From Bin25 sp026709415 (GTDB lineage: Bacteria > Bacteroidota > Bacteroidia > Flavobacteriales > Flavobacteriaceae), in contig OZ241330.1 in assembly GCA_965200045.1 (NCBI GenBank), positions 186,001-250,000 of the forward strand: a stretch of 64,000 nucleotides of DNA. The letters are read 5' to 3'. Each line of letters begins with the position of its first letter. Positions within the stretch are counted from its first letter, which is position 1. Shown here piece by piece: positions 1 to 8,633 of this stretch. The notes beneath the pieces are model-generated. The model did no database searches, had not been told where the DNA came from, and saw only the letters and a list, made by a program, of their open reading frames with translations. The translations under genes and the position numbers were made by a program.

Positions 1-105
1 CTACCTCTTGTAACCAATAATCAAAAAGATTTTGTATTAGCTCAGAAAAGATTTCCCCATTTTAATACACTTAATTGGTACGATCAAAAAATTTCTTTTG
101 GTTAA
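1..105 (+). CDS. C-terminal end of an unidentified protein (partial)
   Basis: An open frame enters from the left edge and runs for 34 codons to a TAA at 103-105. The visible tail ends in NTLNWYDQKISFG. The piece is too short to place in a family, and no domain or membrane segment can be judged. It converges on the psd gene, whose stop lies about 110 bases away. It could be a real C-terminus or a chance open frame. Confidence 0.35.
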   Translation, partial: LPLVTNNQKDFVLAQKRFPHFNTLNWYDQKISFG

Positions 106-214
106 GATTGGTAATATTCCATCAATTCTGAAGCTCAATCTACAATTCTTACATAAAAATCATGGGGCTGTATATTCCATTTTGTAACGGTTGAAGAATA
201 AAGAGGTCGGATAC

Positions 215-880
215 TCATAACCCCACTTGTTTTTTAGCTATAACGTGGAGGTTCCCTTTGACCCTTTGACCAACTTTTACATTCAACTCAACATCTAAAG
301 GTAAATAAAGATCAACTCGAGAGCCAAATTTGATGAAGCCTGAATCAGCCCCTTGAATCACTCGTTGATTGACTTGAGCATAATTGACAATCCGACGAGC
401 TACAAATCCAGCAATTTGACAATAAAGAATTTTTCCCATTTGTTGATTTTCTATAACCACAGCCGTTCGTTCATTTTCAAGCGATGACTTTGGATGCCAA
501 GCCACCAAGTATTTTCCTTTATGATATTTTGAATCGATGATTTTTCCACTAATGGGATAACGCGTTACATGAACATTTAATGGCGATAAAAAAATCGAGA
601 TTTGGATGCGTTCTTGGTTGAAATATTGAGACTCTAAAACGTTTTGAATGGCGACCACTTTTCCGTCACTAGGGGCAATGATTTGATTGGATTCAAGAGA
701 AAGAAGTGGTCGTTTTGGATTTCTAAAAAACCAAAGAATAAGACTTAACAAAATCAATAGGGGTAGTTGAATGAATACTTGAACCCAATAGTTAACAACC
801 AGATTTTCAACCAATAATACTACAGTAGTTACAATCAAAAAACTCCAAAGGATAGTCCAACGTCCTTCTTTATGAAACAT
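215..880 (-). CDS. psd: phosphatidylserine decarboxylase, short form
   Basis: Makes phosphatidylethanolamine from phosphatidylserine at the inner membrane. The 221-residue length fits the short class of the family. The N-terminus (about residues 8-55) is hydrophobic and would anchor the proenzyme. The C-terminal motif FIKFGSRVDLYLP contains the Gly-Ser pair at which these proenzymes cut themselves; the serine becomes the pyruvoyl cofactor. DVELNVKVGQRVKGNL follows, as usual. The start lies 2 bases beyond the cdsA stop, so the two are surely co-transcribed, joining CDP-diacylglycerol synthesis to PE synthesis. Assignment is secure from motif, length and neighbour. Confidence 0.93.
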   Translation of the reverse strand: MFHKEGRWTILWSFLIVTTVVLLVENLVVNYWVQVFIQLPLLILLSLILWFFRNPKRPLLSLESNQIIAPSDGKVVAIQNVLESQYFNQERIQISIFLSPLNVHVTRYPISGKIIDSKYHKGKYLVAWHPKSSLENERTAVVIENQQMGKILYCQIAGFVARRIVNYAQVNQRVIQGADSGFIKFGSRVDLYLPLDVELNVKVGQRVKGNLHVIAKKQVGL

Positions 881-882
881 GA

Positions 883-1671
883 TTAAACCATTAAAATCAA
901 ATACACATAAGTGATGCTAAATAATATGCTATCCATTCGATCGTATATTCCTCCGTGACCAGGCAATATATTGCCACTATCCTTGACTTCAGCTAAGCGT
1001 TTAAACTTAGAAGCGATTAAATCTCCGAGAGTAGCCAAAACTGAAATGATTGCAGCGGTAATGAGCACAAACCAAAGAGGATATTCAGATTGAAAATGAT
1101 ACGCTATGAGTCCAGCCAAAACAGTTAAAGTAAAGCCACCTATCGTTCCTTCCCACGTTTTATTGGGAGAAATGTTAACCGATAATTTTCTTTTGCCAAA
1201 AGTGGAACCTATCAAATAGGCTGCGGAGTCATTAATCCAAACCAACATTAAAAAAGAAAGCGTCAATAAAGATCCTAGTTTTTGATTCAAATCTGTGCTT
1301 AAAAACAATAAAAAACAAGGAGCCGCAACATAAAAAGTACTAATCAATAACTTAAACAATGGGAAAAATTTAAAACTCTTCCCACGCAACAAAAAAAAGA
1401 ATAATCCAAGATGGACCAATAAGATTAATATCAAAATGATCTCTATGGTTGATGGCTTTATTTGATTGATGTAATCAAAGTATAAGACAATGGCCAATCC
1501 ACCAGCTGGAAGAACAGAAAAATAATCGATTAGTTTGTGGAACTCCGTTAAGGCAAACGTTCCAAGCATCAAAACAATGAAGGCAAAGGCAATGTCAGAT
1601 AATAATAGAGACCCCGAAATAATCAGTCCATACATAAGACCAAAAACACTTCTTGTCAATAGTTTTCTCAT
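883..1671 (-). CDS. cdsA: phosphatidate cytidylyltransferase
   Basis: Converts phosphatidic acid and CTP to CDP-diacylglycerol, the precursor of all bacterial phospholipids, in the inner membrane. The 262-residue protein is a multi-span membrane protein with long hydrophobic stretches through its first 220 residues. The family signature is clear near the C-terminus: SPNKTWEGTIGG, then GDLIASKFKR and KDSGNILPGHGGIYDRMD. It sits directly upstream of psd on the same strand. In related flavobacteria ftsH usually lies upstream, often with an LUD-domain gene between; here a 389-base gap with a decayed remnant occupies that place. Confidence 0.94.
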   Translation of the reverse strand: MRKLLTRSVFGLMYGLIISGSLLLSDIAFAFIVLMLGTFALTEFHKLIDYFSVLPAGGLAIVLYFDYINQIKPSTIEIILILILLVHLGLFFFLLRGKSFKFFPLFKLLISTFYVAAPCFLLFLSTDLNQKLGSLLTLSFLMLVWINDSAAYLIGSTFGKRKLSVNISPNKTWEGTIGGFTLTVLAGLIAYHFQSEYPLWFVLITAAIISVLATLGDLIASKFKRLAEVKDSGNILPGHGGIYDRMDSILFSITYVYLILMV

Positions 1672-1824
1672 GGATACCTAATCATTATGGTGTATCATAA
1701 AACTCCATTGTTGACGACAAAATGGGGTTAAGGTTGTATTTCGGGATTTTTACTAAAGTAAGATTTTATTAAACTTCGATAAAAATAACTATTGATGTTA
1801 TTTCATCTGTTTGTTTCATCTCTA

Positions 1825-1833
1825 CCCCCCCCC
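1825..1833. repeat. run of nine C
   Basis: A C9 homopolymer (G9 on the gene strand) lies in the gap between ftsH and cdsA. It is one of five G/C runs of nine or more in this AT-rich window. No intact gene crosses it. It could alter transcription into cdsA by length change, or be a remnant of a repeat-containing gene. Confidence 0.9.
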
Positions 1834-1875
1834 ATCATTCTGTTTTTACTATGAAGGACTTTTGAAACCTTATTC

Positions 1876-2016
1876 TTAGATCAATTGGCTCATGAGGGTT
1901 TCTTCTAAAGACTTGCCGTTTTCCCCTTTTGTTAACGACTTCTCATAGAACAGTTACTCGGAAACCAGCTGATTAGGATTTAAACTTTCAGAATCTAATT
2001 TGAAAAGCTCGTTGCC
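1876..2016 (-). pseudogene. decayed coding remnant between ftsH and cdsA
   Basis: On the minus strand about 45 codons read as plausible protein, with segments GNELFKLDSESLNPNQLVSE and LFYEKSLTKGENGKSLEE separated by one in-frame TAA at 1954-1956, ending at a TAA at 1876-1878. No start codon or recognisable domain remains. I do not recognise the family. Position suggests a lost gene of the ftsH-cdsA operon or a short-lived insertion. The rest of the 389-base gap holds only the C9 run and unassigned sequence. Confidence 0.4.
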
Positions 2017-2060
2017 CTAAATTAAAGAAAACTTTGGTTGAACTTAAAAACGCTTTTGGA

Positions 2061-4100
2061 CTATTCTTCTACTTTTTGAGGTTCCTTTTTGACTTTGGAT
2101 TTAGAAGTTGGTAGCCCATTTGACTTTTTTCGATTTTCTTCTTCTTTCTTTTGAGCTTCAATTTTTTCTTCTTGAGTCATATGTGGCCTTTTACCTAAAA
2201 TATTTTCTAAATCATCTTTGAAGATAACTTCTTTTTCAAGCAAACGAGCCGCCAATTGAGATAATTTTTCTCGATACTTCGAAAGTATTTGTTTGGCCCT
2301 TTGATATTGTTTTTCGACGATTTTGGAAATTTCTTTATCGATGATTCGGGCCGTTTCTTCTGAATATGGTTTGGTGAAATTATAATCGGTTTGGGTTTGA
2401 GGATCGTAATATGTGATGTTCCCCACAGCGGCATTCATTCCATAAACGGATACAATAGCTCGCGCTTGAGAGGTTACTTTTTGTAAATCACTTAAAGCTC
2501 CTGTGGATATTTTATTAAATACGATGTCTTCTGCCGCGCGTCCCCCCAAAGCAGCACACATTTCATCGAGAATCTGATCGGTATGGACAATCTGCCGCTC
2601 TTCAGGCAAGTACCAGGCAGCCCCCAAAGATTGTCCTCGTGGAACGATGGTCACCTTGACCAAAGGAGCCGCAAATTCCAAAAGCCAACTGACAATGGCG
2701 TGTCCCGACTCATGATAGGCGATGGTCTTTTTTTCCTCTTGAGTGATGATTTTATTTTTCTTTTCAAGACCACCAACAATGCGATCAACAGCGTCTAAGA
2801 AATCTTGTTTGCAGACGGATTTCCTTTTTTTTCTGGCAGCAATTAGCGCGGCCTCATTACAGACATTGGCAATATCAGCTCCAGAAAATCCAGGGGTTTG
2901 TCGGGATAAGAAATCGAGATCTAAATCTTCTTTGACTTTGATAGGCTTTAAATGAACTTTAAAAATTTCTTTGCGTTCCCTTAAATCAGGTAAATCCACA
3001 AAAATTTGTCGATCAAAACGACCAGCTCGCATCAAGGCTTTATCCAATACATCGGCTCTATTGGTGGCAGCTAAAACGATGACATTAGTATCTGTACCAA
3101 AACCATCCATTTCAGTGAGCAGCTGATTGAGCGTATTTTCACGTTCGTCATTAGTCCCCGTGATGGAGTTTCGACCTCTTGCCCGACCGATGGCATCGAT
3201 TTCATCAATGAAAATGATGGCAGGAGATTTTTCTTTTGCTTTACTGAACAAATCCCGTACTCTCGAAGCTCCAACCCCAACAAACATTTCAACAAAATCT
3301 GAACCTGAAAGCGAAAAAAACGGAACTTTTGCTTCACCAGCTACTGCTTTAGCAAGTAATGTTTTCCCCGTCCCTGGTGCCCCAATCAATAAGGCCCCTT
3401 TAGGAATTTTCCCTCCAAGAGCGGTGTATTTACTAGGATTTTTAAGAAAATCAACAATTTCTTGAACTTCTTCTTTAGCCCCTTGAAGCCCAGCCACATC
3501 TTTAAAGGACGTTTTGACTTCTGTATTTTGATCGAAAAGACGTGCTTTAGATCGACCGATATTGAACAGATGTGAAGCAGGACTTCCTCCCGAAGAAGAA
3601 GACATTCGACGCAGAATGTAAATCCATATGATGATAAAGATGATAAACGGAAGGAAATTTAAAAAATAGGAATACCAACGGGTTTCAACCGTACTGAATT
3701 GCATTTTGAATTGTATCCCACTGTCTCGTGCAAGCTCTAGTTTTTCTTCAAATCGCTCAAGACTTCCCACTTCAAATTCATAGTGCGGTCCTTTGCTTTG
3801 ATTACCGAAAATGCCTTTGTTTTTTAAATGTAAATGTTCACTTTTATTGAGTGCTTCGGATGTCAGTGTTACATTAACTCGTGATTTATTTCTTATGATG
3901 TTGACCTCACTCACATCACCCGCATTGAGGTATCTTTCAAATGTGGAAATATCAATCTTTGATAAGTTTTGCCAATTTGAACTATTGCCAAACAACCCTA
4001 CCCCTAATAGAATCACTAAAATCACTCCATAAAACCAATACACATTTGGCCGGGATTTTTTAGGGTTTTGACTCGGTTTTTTATTTTGTTTTCTATCCAT
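2061..4100 (-). CDS. ftsH: ATP-dependent zinc metalloprotease FtsH
   Basis: Membrane-anchored AAA+ protease that degrades misfolded membrane proteins and regulatory targets. The 679 residues show the full layout: a membrane segment near residues 22-38, a periplasmic FtsH extracellular domain, a second membrane segment near 148-164, Walker A GAPGTGKT at 240-247, Walker B IIFIDEID around 295-302, the arginine-finger region RAGRFDRQ near 359, and the zinc site HESGH at 463-467. The C-terminal tail is Lys/Glu-rich. It follows rsfS by one base, so the two share a transcript. Length and motifs are normal for Bacteroidota. Confidence 0.97.
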   Translation of the reverse strand: MDRKQNKKPSQNPKKSRPNVYWFYGVILVILLGVGLFGNSSNWQNLSKIDISTFERYLNAGDVSEVNIIRNKSRVNVTLTSEALNKSEHLHLKNKGIFGNQSKGPHYEFEVGSLERFEEKLELARDSGIQFKMQFSTVETRWYSYFLNFLPFIIFIIIWIYILRRMSSSSGGSPASHLFNIGRSKARLFDQNTEVKTSFKDVAGLQGAKEEVQEIVDFLKNPSKYTALGGKIPKGALLIGAPGTGKTLLAKAVAGEAKVPFFSLSGSDFVEMFVGVGASRVRDLFSKAKEKSPAIIFIDEIDAIGRARGRNSITGTNDERENTLNQLLTEMDGFGTDTNVIVLAATNRADVLDKALMRAGRFDRQIFVDLPDLRERKEIFKVHLKPIKVKEDLDLDFLSRQTPGFSGADIANVCNEAALIAARKKRKSVCKQDFLDAVDRIVGGLEKKNKIITQEEKKTIAYHESGHAIVSWLLEFAAPLVKVTIVPRGQSLGAAWYLPEERQIVHTDQILDEMCAALGGRAAEDIVFNKISTGALSDLQKVTSQARAIVSVYGMNAAVGNITYYDPQTQTDYNFTKPYSEETARIIDKEISKIVEKQYQRAKQILSKYREKLSQLAARLLEKEVIFKDDLENILGKRPHMTQEEKIEAQKKEEENRKKSNGLPTSKSKVKKEPQKVEE

Positions 4101-4101
4101 A

Positions 4102-4476
4102 CTATAAACTAGACGCTAAAGTGGTGCTTTTTGCATCACCCCAAAGGCTTTCAATATCATAAAATTCTCTTATTTCTTTTTGAAACACATGTACCACTAC
4201 ATCTATATAATCCATCAATACCCATTGTGCATTTTCTCGACCTTCAACATCATAAGGACGTTGATTGAGTTTTTTTTTACACCGTCTGTATATTGTCGAT
4301 TCAAGAGCTCGAATGTGAGTTGTCGATGTCCCATTACAAATCACAAAATAACGACAAGGGGCATTTTCGATTTTTAAAAAGTCCAAAAGTATAACATCTC
4401 GACCCTTGATTTCATCAATCGCTTGGATTATTGCCGAAACTAGTTCACTTTTATGAACCAATTTTTGGTCATTCAT
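4102..4476 (-). CDS. rsfS: ribosomal silencing factor RsfS
   Basis: Binds protein uL14 on the large ribosomal subunit and blocks subunit joining, lowering translation in starvation. The 124-residue protein is of family length and carries typical segments: KGRDVILLDF, RYFVICNGTSTTHIRAL, RPYDVEGRENAQWVLMDY and VVVHVF. It is the first gene of the rsfS-ftsH pair on the minus strand. Divergent birA begins only 49 bases away, so both promoters must lie in that gap or overlap the genes. rsfS followed by ftsH is a conserved flavobacterial order. Confidence 0.94.
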   Translation of the reverse strand: MNDQKLVHKSELVSAIIQAIDEIKGRDVILLDFLKIENAPCRYFVICNGTSTTHIRALESTIYRRCKKKLNQRPYDVEGRENAQWVLMDYIDVVVHVFQKEIREFYDIESLWGDAKSTTLASSL

Positions 4477-4525
4477 ATCCTGACCAATATTTTCGATGTT
4501 TACTTTCTTCGATATTTGCTGTTAA

Positions 4526-5263
4526 ATGGGACACTTCCAACTAATCAAACTCCGTGCCACAACTTCTACCAATGACTACCTTAAAAAAAAGGTGCTAAAC
4601 CATAAAGCCATGAATCCTTGTGTGGTCTGGGCATTACACCAGACCAATGGTAAAGGACAAGCCAATAAAACCTGGCTATCAACCCCTAATAGGAGCCTTA
4701 CATTTAGCATCTATAAAACGTTTTCCTCTCTTTCCCCTTCGCAACACTTTATGATCAATGTGCTAGCCTCTTTAACAACCCTAGAAACTTTAAATGCATT
4801 CGGCATAGACAATCCAAAAATCAAATGGAGCAATGACATTATGGCAGATAATTGCAAAATAGCCGGTATATTAATTGAAAATCTAATCGAATCTTCTCAA
4901 AAAATAGGGTCCATTATCGGTGTTGGGATTAATGTCAACAACAAACAACCCTACGAGGGGATCAAGATGACTTCGATGCAAATGGTAACAGGAAAATCAT
5001 TTGAATTAGAAGATATCTTAAATCATTTTTTAACGAGTTTCAGTCATTTCTGTAAGCGTTTTCAAGAAGAGCGTTTCGATTTTATACTGGAAGATTTTTC
5101 CAATAGCTTATGGTCACGAACCCATTTCAAAACCCTAATCGTCAATGGTCAATCAATCCGTGGTAGAGTTTATGGTTTGAATATTAAAGGTCATCTTCTA
5201 ATTGAACTAGTTAACTATCAAAAAGTGGTTTATCCACATCATCAAGTAAAAATTCTACCTTAG
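4526..5263 (+). CDS. birA: biotin--[acetyl-CoA-carboxylase] ligase
   Basis: Attaches biotin to the acceptor lysine of the biotin carboxyl carrier protein; a likely substrate, accB, lies at 58 kb in this window. The 245-residue protein has the catalytic-domain motifs in order: TSTNDYLKKK near the start, GKGQANKTWLS (the GRGQ-type biotin/AMP loop), KWSNDIM, KIAGILIEN and GVGINVN, followed by a small C-terminal SH3-like domain. There is no N-terminal helix-turn-helix, so it is the monofunctional type rather than a repressor. It is divergent from rsfS and converges on pyrE with a 13-base gap. Confidence 0.93.
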   Translation: MGHFQLIKLRATTSTNDYLKKKVLNHKAMNPCVVWALHQTNGKGQANKTWLSTPNRSLTFSIYKTFSSLSPSQHFMINVLASLTTLETLNAFGIDNPKIKWSNDIMADNCKIAGILIENLIESSQKIGSIIGVGINVNNKQPYEGIKMTSMQMVTGKSFELEDILNHFLTSFSHFCKRFQEERFDFILEDFSNSLWSRTHFKTLIVNGQSIRGRVYGLNIKGHLLIELVNYQKVVYPHHQVKILP

Positions 5264-5276
5264 ATAATAAATGCTT

Positions 5277-5903
5277 TCATGACCAATTGGTTGGATCTTT
5301 TTTCCATAGACTTAACCTTTCTAATTGAGATTGGTTGATTTCATTGATATCTTGAGCATAAGCAATCAAATTGGGATAATCACACAAAGAATGAAGTTTG
5401 ATGTTTTGTTCTCGGAATCTATGGTACGTGCTTTCAAATCCATAGGTAAACAGGCAAAACATATCACTGACCCCATAGGACTCTGAATCGATGTCTCGGA
5501 CCACCCCAAGACTGCTTTTTCCTGTACTGACTAAATCTTCAATCATAACCAACTTAGTTTTTTTATGGGGTTTGATTTTGGAGGGATTATTCGGATACAA
5601 ATTAAAATAAGGTTTATGGACTCGGTGAGCTACCAAACTAGCAATCCCCGTGGCGCCGGTAGCCACTCCAGCGATATGATATGGTCGATTTTTATATTTC
5701 TTTTGGATGGCTTCTGCCAACCATAATGTCATCTTGGATCGGATATGAGGGTAAGATAAAACCAATCGGTTATTACAATAGATGGGGGATTTTAATCCAC
5801 TGGTCCATACAAATGGCTGTTTTAAATTCAACTGAATTGCATTTATTTGCAAGAGCATTTCAGCAACTTGTCTCGCCATTTTTTGATTCAAAACCACACC
5901 CAA
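5277..5903 (-). CDS. pyrE: orotate phosphoribosyltransferase
   Basis: Joins orotate and PRPP to make orotidine 5'-phosphate in pyrimidine synthesis. The 208 residues include the orotate-binding N-terminal region TSGLKSPIYCNNRLVLSYP and the PRPP loop KLVMIEDLVSTGKSS. Length is normal. The start at 5903 gives the expected N-terminus (NQK-ARQVAEMLLQINAI). The divergent Nudix gene may begin inside or next to its first codons, so the shared upstream region is very compact. pyrE beside a Nudix gene and birA is familiar in flavobacteria. Confidence 0.94.
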   Translation of the reverse strand: MGVVLNQKMARQVAEMLLQINAIQLNLKQPFVWTSGLKSPIYCNNRLVLSYPHIRSKMTLWLAEAIQKKYKNRPYHIAGVATGATGIASLVAHRVHKPYFNLYPNNPSKIKPHKKTKLVMIEDLVSTGKSSLGVVRDIDSESYGVSDMFCLFTYGFESTYHRFREQNIKLHSLCDYPNLIAYAQDINEINQSQLERLSLWKKDPTNWS

Positions 5904-5975
5904 AAATACACAGTCTGCTTTGACAATGTATTAGTTTGCTTGACCGGTAAAAAAAAGAAATCAAAGGTTCATCGG

Positions 5976-6500
5976 ATGAGCATTAAGGCCAAGTTTATCA
6001 AGTTCAACAAACTTGAATCCTTTATCCATTCATTAAATGTCGATGAATTAAACATTTATGATAAAAATCTAAGTACCCTTGTTTCTCGTTTTGAAAAAAC
6101 GTTTTCGATGGTCCATGCCGCTGGGGGACTAGTCCATAACAAGCAAAACAATATATTATTGATCTATCGCAGAAATAAATGGGATCTCCCCAAGGGAAAA
6201 ATTGACCATGGAGAAACACCCGTGCAGGCCGCTCTTAGAGAGGTTCAAGAAGAAACCGGGGTAATGAAGTTAAAAGTCAAACACCTTATAACCGTTAGTC
6301 GATACATCTACAAGGAAAACGGAAAACCATTTCTAAAAGTGGTGTATTGGTATCATATGAAAACTAAATTTCAAGGGCCATTAATTCCTGAGACTAAAGA
6401 ACAAATAACTAAAGTTCAATGGAAGTCAAAATCAGAAATATCAAAAATGGCTGAGGGTAAAATGTACAGCAACATAACGCACCTCATCCAGTCTTTATAA
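5976..6500 (+). CDS. Nudix hydrolase
   Basis: Predicted hydrolase of a nucleoside diphosphate-linked compound; the substrate is unknown. The complete Nudix box is visible, GKIDHGETPVQAALREVQEE followed by TG, preceded by KWDLPKG. The ATG at 5976 gives 174 residues. The family in flavobacteria usually has a longer N-terminal segment resembling YKVFVND-PL-LT; the in-frame residues YTVCFDNVLVCLTG just upstream (from about 5907) resemble it. The true start may therefore be a TTG near 5883 or the ATG at 5847, overlapping the divergent pyrE start. Function class is secure; the start is not. Confidence 0.88.
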   Translation: MSIKAKFIKFNKLESFIHSLNVDELNIYDKNLSTLVSRFEKTFSMVHAAGGLVHNKQNNILLIYRRNKWDLPKGKIDHGETPVQAALREVQEETGVMKLKVKHLITVSRYIYKENGKPFLKVVYWYHMKTKFQGPLIPETKEQITKVQWKSKSEISKMAEGKMYSNITHLIQSL

Positions 6501-6536
6501 AAATCAACTGAAAGCTTTGAATCATCTAGCCTTATG

Positions 6537-6545
6537 CCCCCCCCC
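6537..6545. repeat. run of nine C next to the coaD stop
   Basis: C9 lies 9 bases beyond the coaD stop and 36 bases after the Nudix stop, in a convergent gap, followed by TTTTA. A run beside the ribE stop at 46.6 kb has the same setting and the same C-run-TTTTA form. No reading frame crosses it. Confidence 0.9.
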
Positions 6546-6554
6546 TTTTAGGAA

Positions 6555-7028
6555 TTATCCGTTACTCTCAGAAACTCGAACTACATTAGGAACTAACAAG
6601 GTGTAATCCCCTCCATTGAGAATAATGTCTCTGACCATACTACTACTGATAAAAGACGTGGATAAATCCGTGAGCAAAAATAGTGTATCGATGCCTGACA
6701 GTTTACGATTGATTTGAGCAACGGATTTTTCAAATTCAAAATCGGCTGGATTTCTAAGTCCTCTAATGATGATACTAGCTTTTATTGATTTGCAAAAGTC
6801 AACGGTCATCCCTTGAAAAGCTTTTACTACAACTTTATTGCAATCCTTGTAACTTTTTTTAATAAATGACATTCTTTTTTCTACAGAAAACATATATTCT
6901 TTATCGATATTCGTGCCTACGGCGATGACAATTTCTTCAAAATATGGTAAGGCACGATTGATGATATCTTGATGACCCAAGGTGAGTGGATCAAAAGAAC
7001 CAGGAAAAACGGCTCGATGCATACCCAA
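6555..7028 (-). CDS. coaD: phosphopantetheine adenylyltransferase
   Basis: Adds AMP to 4'-phosphopantetheine, the fourth step of coenzyme A synthesis. The 157-residue protein shows the nucleotidyltransferase motif PGSFDPLTLGHQDII with its T-x-G-H core near residues 17-20, the IIRGLRNPADFEFE segment, and ISSSMVRDI near the C-terminus. It lies 11 bases downstream of ddl on the same strand and is probably co-transcribed with it. The C-terminus runs a few residues past the usual end (VRVSESNG), with a C9 run just beyond. Confidence 0.95.
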   Translation of the reverse strand: MGMHRAVFPGSFDPLTLGHQDIINRALPYFEEIVIAVGTNIDKEYMFSVEKRMSFIKKSYKDCNKVVVKAFQGMTVDFCKSIKASIIIRGLRNPADFEFEKSVAQINRKLSGIDTLFLLTDLSTSFISSSMVRDIILNGGDYTLLVPNVVRVSESNG

Positions 7029-7039
7029 AGATAAATCAA

Positions 7040-8026
7040 TTATTCGATGGCCAATCTCACCAAATCACCAAAAAATTCGGTCAAATCGATACCCGCTGAT
7101 TGAAGCTGTTGTGGAAGAATACTAACACTCGTAAATCCTGGAACGGTATTGACTTCAAGGAGATAAATCTTTTCTTCTTGAATGATGAATTCACTTCTTG
7201 TGGCTCCTTTTAAACCCAAATATGTGTATATATCTTTCGCAATAGTTTCAATCTCATTTTTTTTTTGTTCGGATATTCTTGCCGGGGTGATTTCATCTGA
7301 TTTTCCTAAATATTTGGCTTCATAATCAAAAAACGGATTCTGAGAAATCAATTCCGTTATTGGCAGTACTAAAATTTTATTTTTCCATGGAACCACGCCA
7401 ACCGATACTTCAGTTCCTTTTACCGCTTTTTCAATTAATATTCGTTTGTCTAAAAGGCTAGCATGTTTAAAAGCCTGTATTAATTGAAGTTTATGTTCCA
7501 CCCGACTGATTCCAAAGCTACTTCCAGATCTAGCGGGTTTTACAAAACAAGGATAACCGACCTTCTTATCAATTAAATCAAAAGTCGTCATAAAAAACTT
7601 ATCTAGAAAATAATATTTAGGTCGATGAACACCAATTTGTTCTAGTCGTGAGAGGCATTTGTGTTTGTCAAAAGTTAGTTGGGCTACTTCTGAACTACAA
7701 GATGTATGGGGTATTTGATGTTTTTCAAAAAGTTTGGCCAGTTCTCCATCCTCTCCTGGAGGGCCATGTATAGCATTGAAAGCCACTTGAATCTTATGCC
7801 TTTCTGAATTTTCAATGATGATAAAATCTTCCGATAGAAAATCCAATAAATTCCTTTGTGAATCAAACGCTCGATAGCCACTTTTAGACACTTCTACTAA
7901 ATATAATTTCCAACCAATTGGAGCCAACACAGATTGAATAAATTGAGCACTCTGGAGAGATATATCGAATTCCGGTCCATAGCCCCCATAAAAGATGGCC
8001 ACGTTGTGATTTTTTTTTGATCTCAT
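7040..8026 (-). CDS. ddl: D-alanine--D-alanine ligase
   Basis: Makes the D-Ala-D-Ala dipeptide for peptidoglycan. The 328 residues form an ATP-grasp enzyme: N-terminal IFYGGYGPEFDISLQSA, AIHGPPGEDG, the ATP-binding CFVKPARSGSSFGISRV, and the metal/ATP C-terminal motif LLEVNTVPGFTSVS. Its substrate would come from alanine racemase (alr at 36.1 kb). The gene is divergent from the PASTA-protein gene, about 65 bases away; ddl, PASTA protein and rluD cluster in many Bacteroidota. The C-terminus VRLAIE is normal. Confidence 0.95.
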   Translation of the reverse strand: MRSKKNHNVAIFYGGYGPEFDISLQSAQFIQSVLAPIGWKLYLVEVSKSGYRAFDSQRNLLDFLSEDFIIIENSERHKIQVAFNAIHGPPGEDGELAKLFEKHQIPHTSCSSEVAQLTFDKHKCLSRLEQIGVHRPKYYFLDKFFMTTFDLIDKKVGYPCFVKPARSGSSFGISRVEHKLQLIQAFKHASLLDKRILIEKAVKGTEVSVGVVPWKNKILVLPITELISQNPFFDYEAKYLGKSDEITPARISEQKKNEIETIAKDIYTYLGLKGATRSEFIIQEEKIYLLEVNTVPGFTSVSILPQQLQSAGIDLTEFFGDLVRLAIE

Positions 8027-8090
8027 GGGTTCAAAAATAATCGATTTGAAGAGGGGTCAATTCATTTAACTTTGTCTAGATTCAAGCGTG

Positions 8091-8633
8091 ATGGTCAAAC
8101 GAATTACCATTTTATTACTTCGGCACATTATCATTGTGGGAATCATCATCGCTGCCCTTTATTGGGGGATTAACTTTAGTCTGAAGCAATACACAAGGCA
8201 CAATGAGTACCATTTAGTACCATCATTAAATGGTCTCTCGCTCCATCAGGCCATTATCGAATTAAAAGATCAAGAATTGCGTTTTCAAGTCATTGATTCT
8301 TCTCAATTTTTTCAGCATTTGCCGCCCATTTCAGTGATTGATCAAATTCCTAAAGCGAACAGCAAGGTAAAAAAAAATCGATTGATTTATCTGACGATCA
8401 ATCGTTCTAGTCAACCACTAGTCGTTCTACCCGAATTGGTTCAAGTGACCCTAAGAAATGCAAAAAGCATGATCAAAGCCAGTGGGTTAGTAATAGGGGA
8501 TACCACGTACATTGAAAATATTGGTAAAGACATGATTCTCCAAGTTAATTTTCAAGGAACAGAAGTCCAATCCGGATTTCGTCTTCCTAAGGGATCTACC
8601 ATCGATTTAGTTTTAGGTAATGGAGGACCGTGA
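8091..8633 (+). CDS. PASTA domain protein with one membrane anchor
   Basis: A 180-residue protein with one N-terminal membrane segment (about residues 9-27, IIIVGIIIAALYWGI) and a periplasmic part made of two PASTA-like units: VPSLNGLSLHQAIIELKD and, later, LPELVQVTLRNAKSMIKASG. PASTA domains bind peptidoglycan fragments or beta-lactam-like ligands in other proteins, but no kinase or transpeptidase domain is attached here. An ATG at 8091 follows an in-frame GTG at 8088. It overlaps the pseudouridine synthase start by 14 bases and is divergent from ddl, consistent with a cell-envelope role that remains unproven. Confidence 0.85.
   Translation: MVKRITILLLRHIIIVGIIIAALYWGINFSLKQYTRHNEYHLVPSLNGLSLHQAIIELKDQELRFQVIDSSQFFQHLPPISVIDQIPKANSKVKKNRLIYLTINRSSQPLVVLPELVQVTLRNAKSMIKASGLVIGDTTYIENIGKDMILQVNFQGTEVQSGFRLPKGSTIDLVLGNGGP

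Noticed and set aside
1672..2060. Frameshifted LUD-domain gene at the C9 run
   Set aside because: Gene order made this likely, but the readable residues do not resemble LUD proteins, and no frame continues across the run, so only an unassigned remnant is reported.
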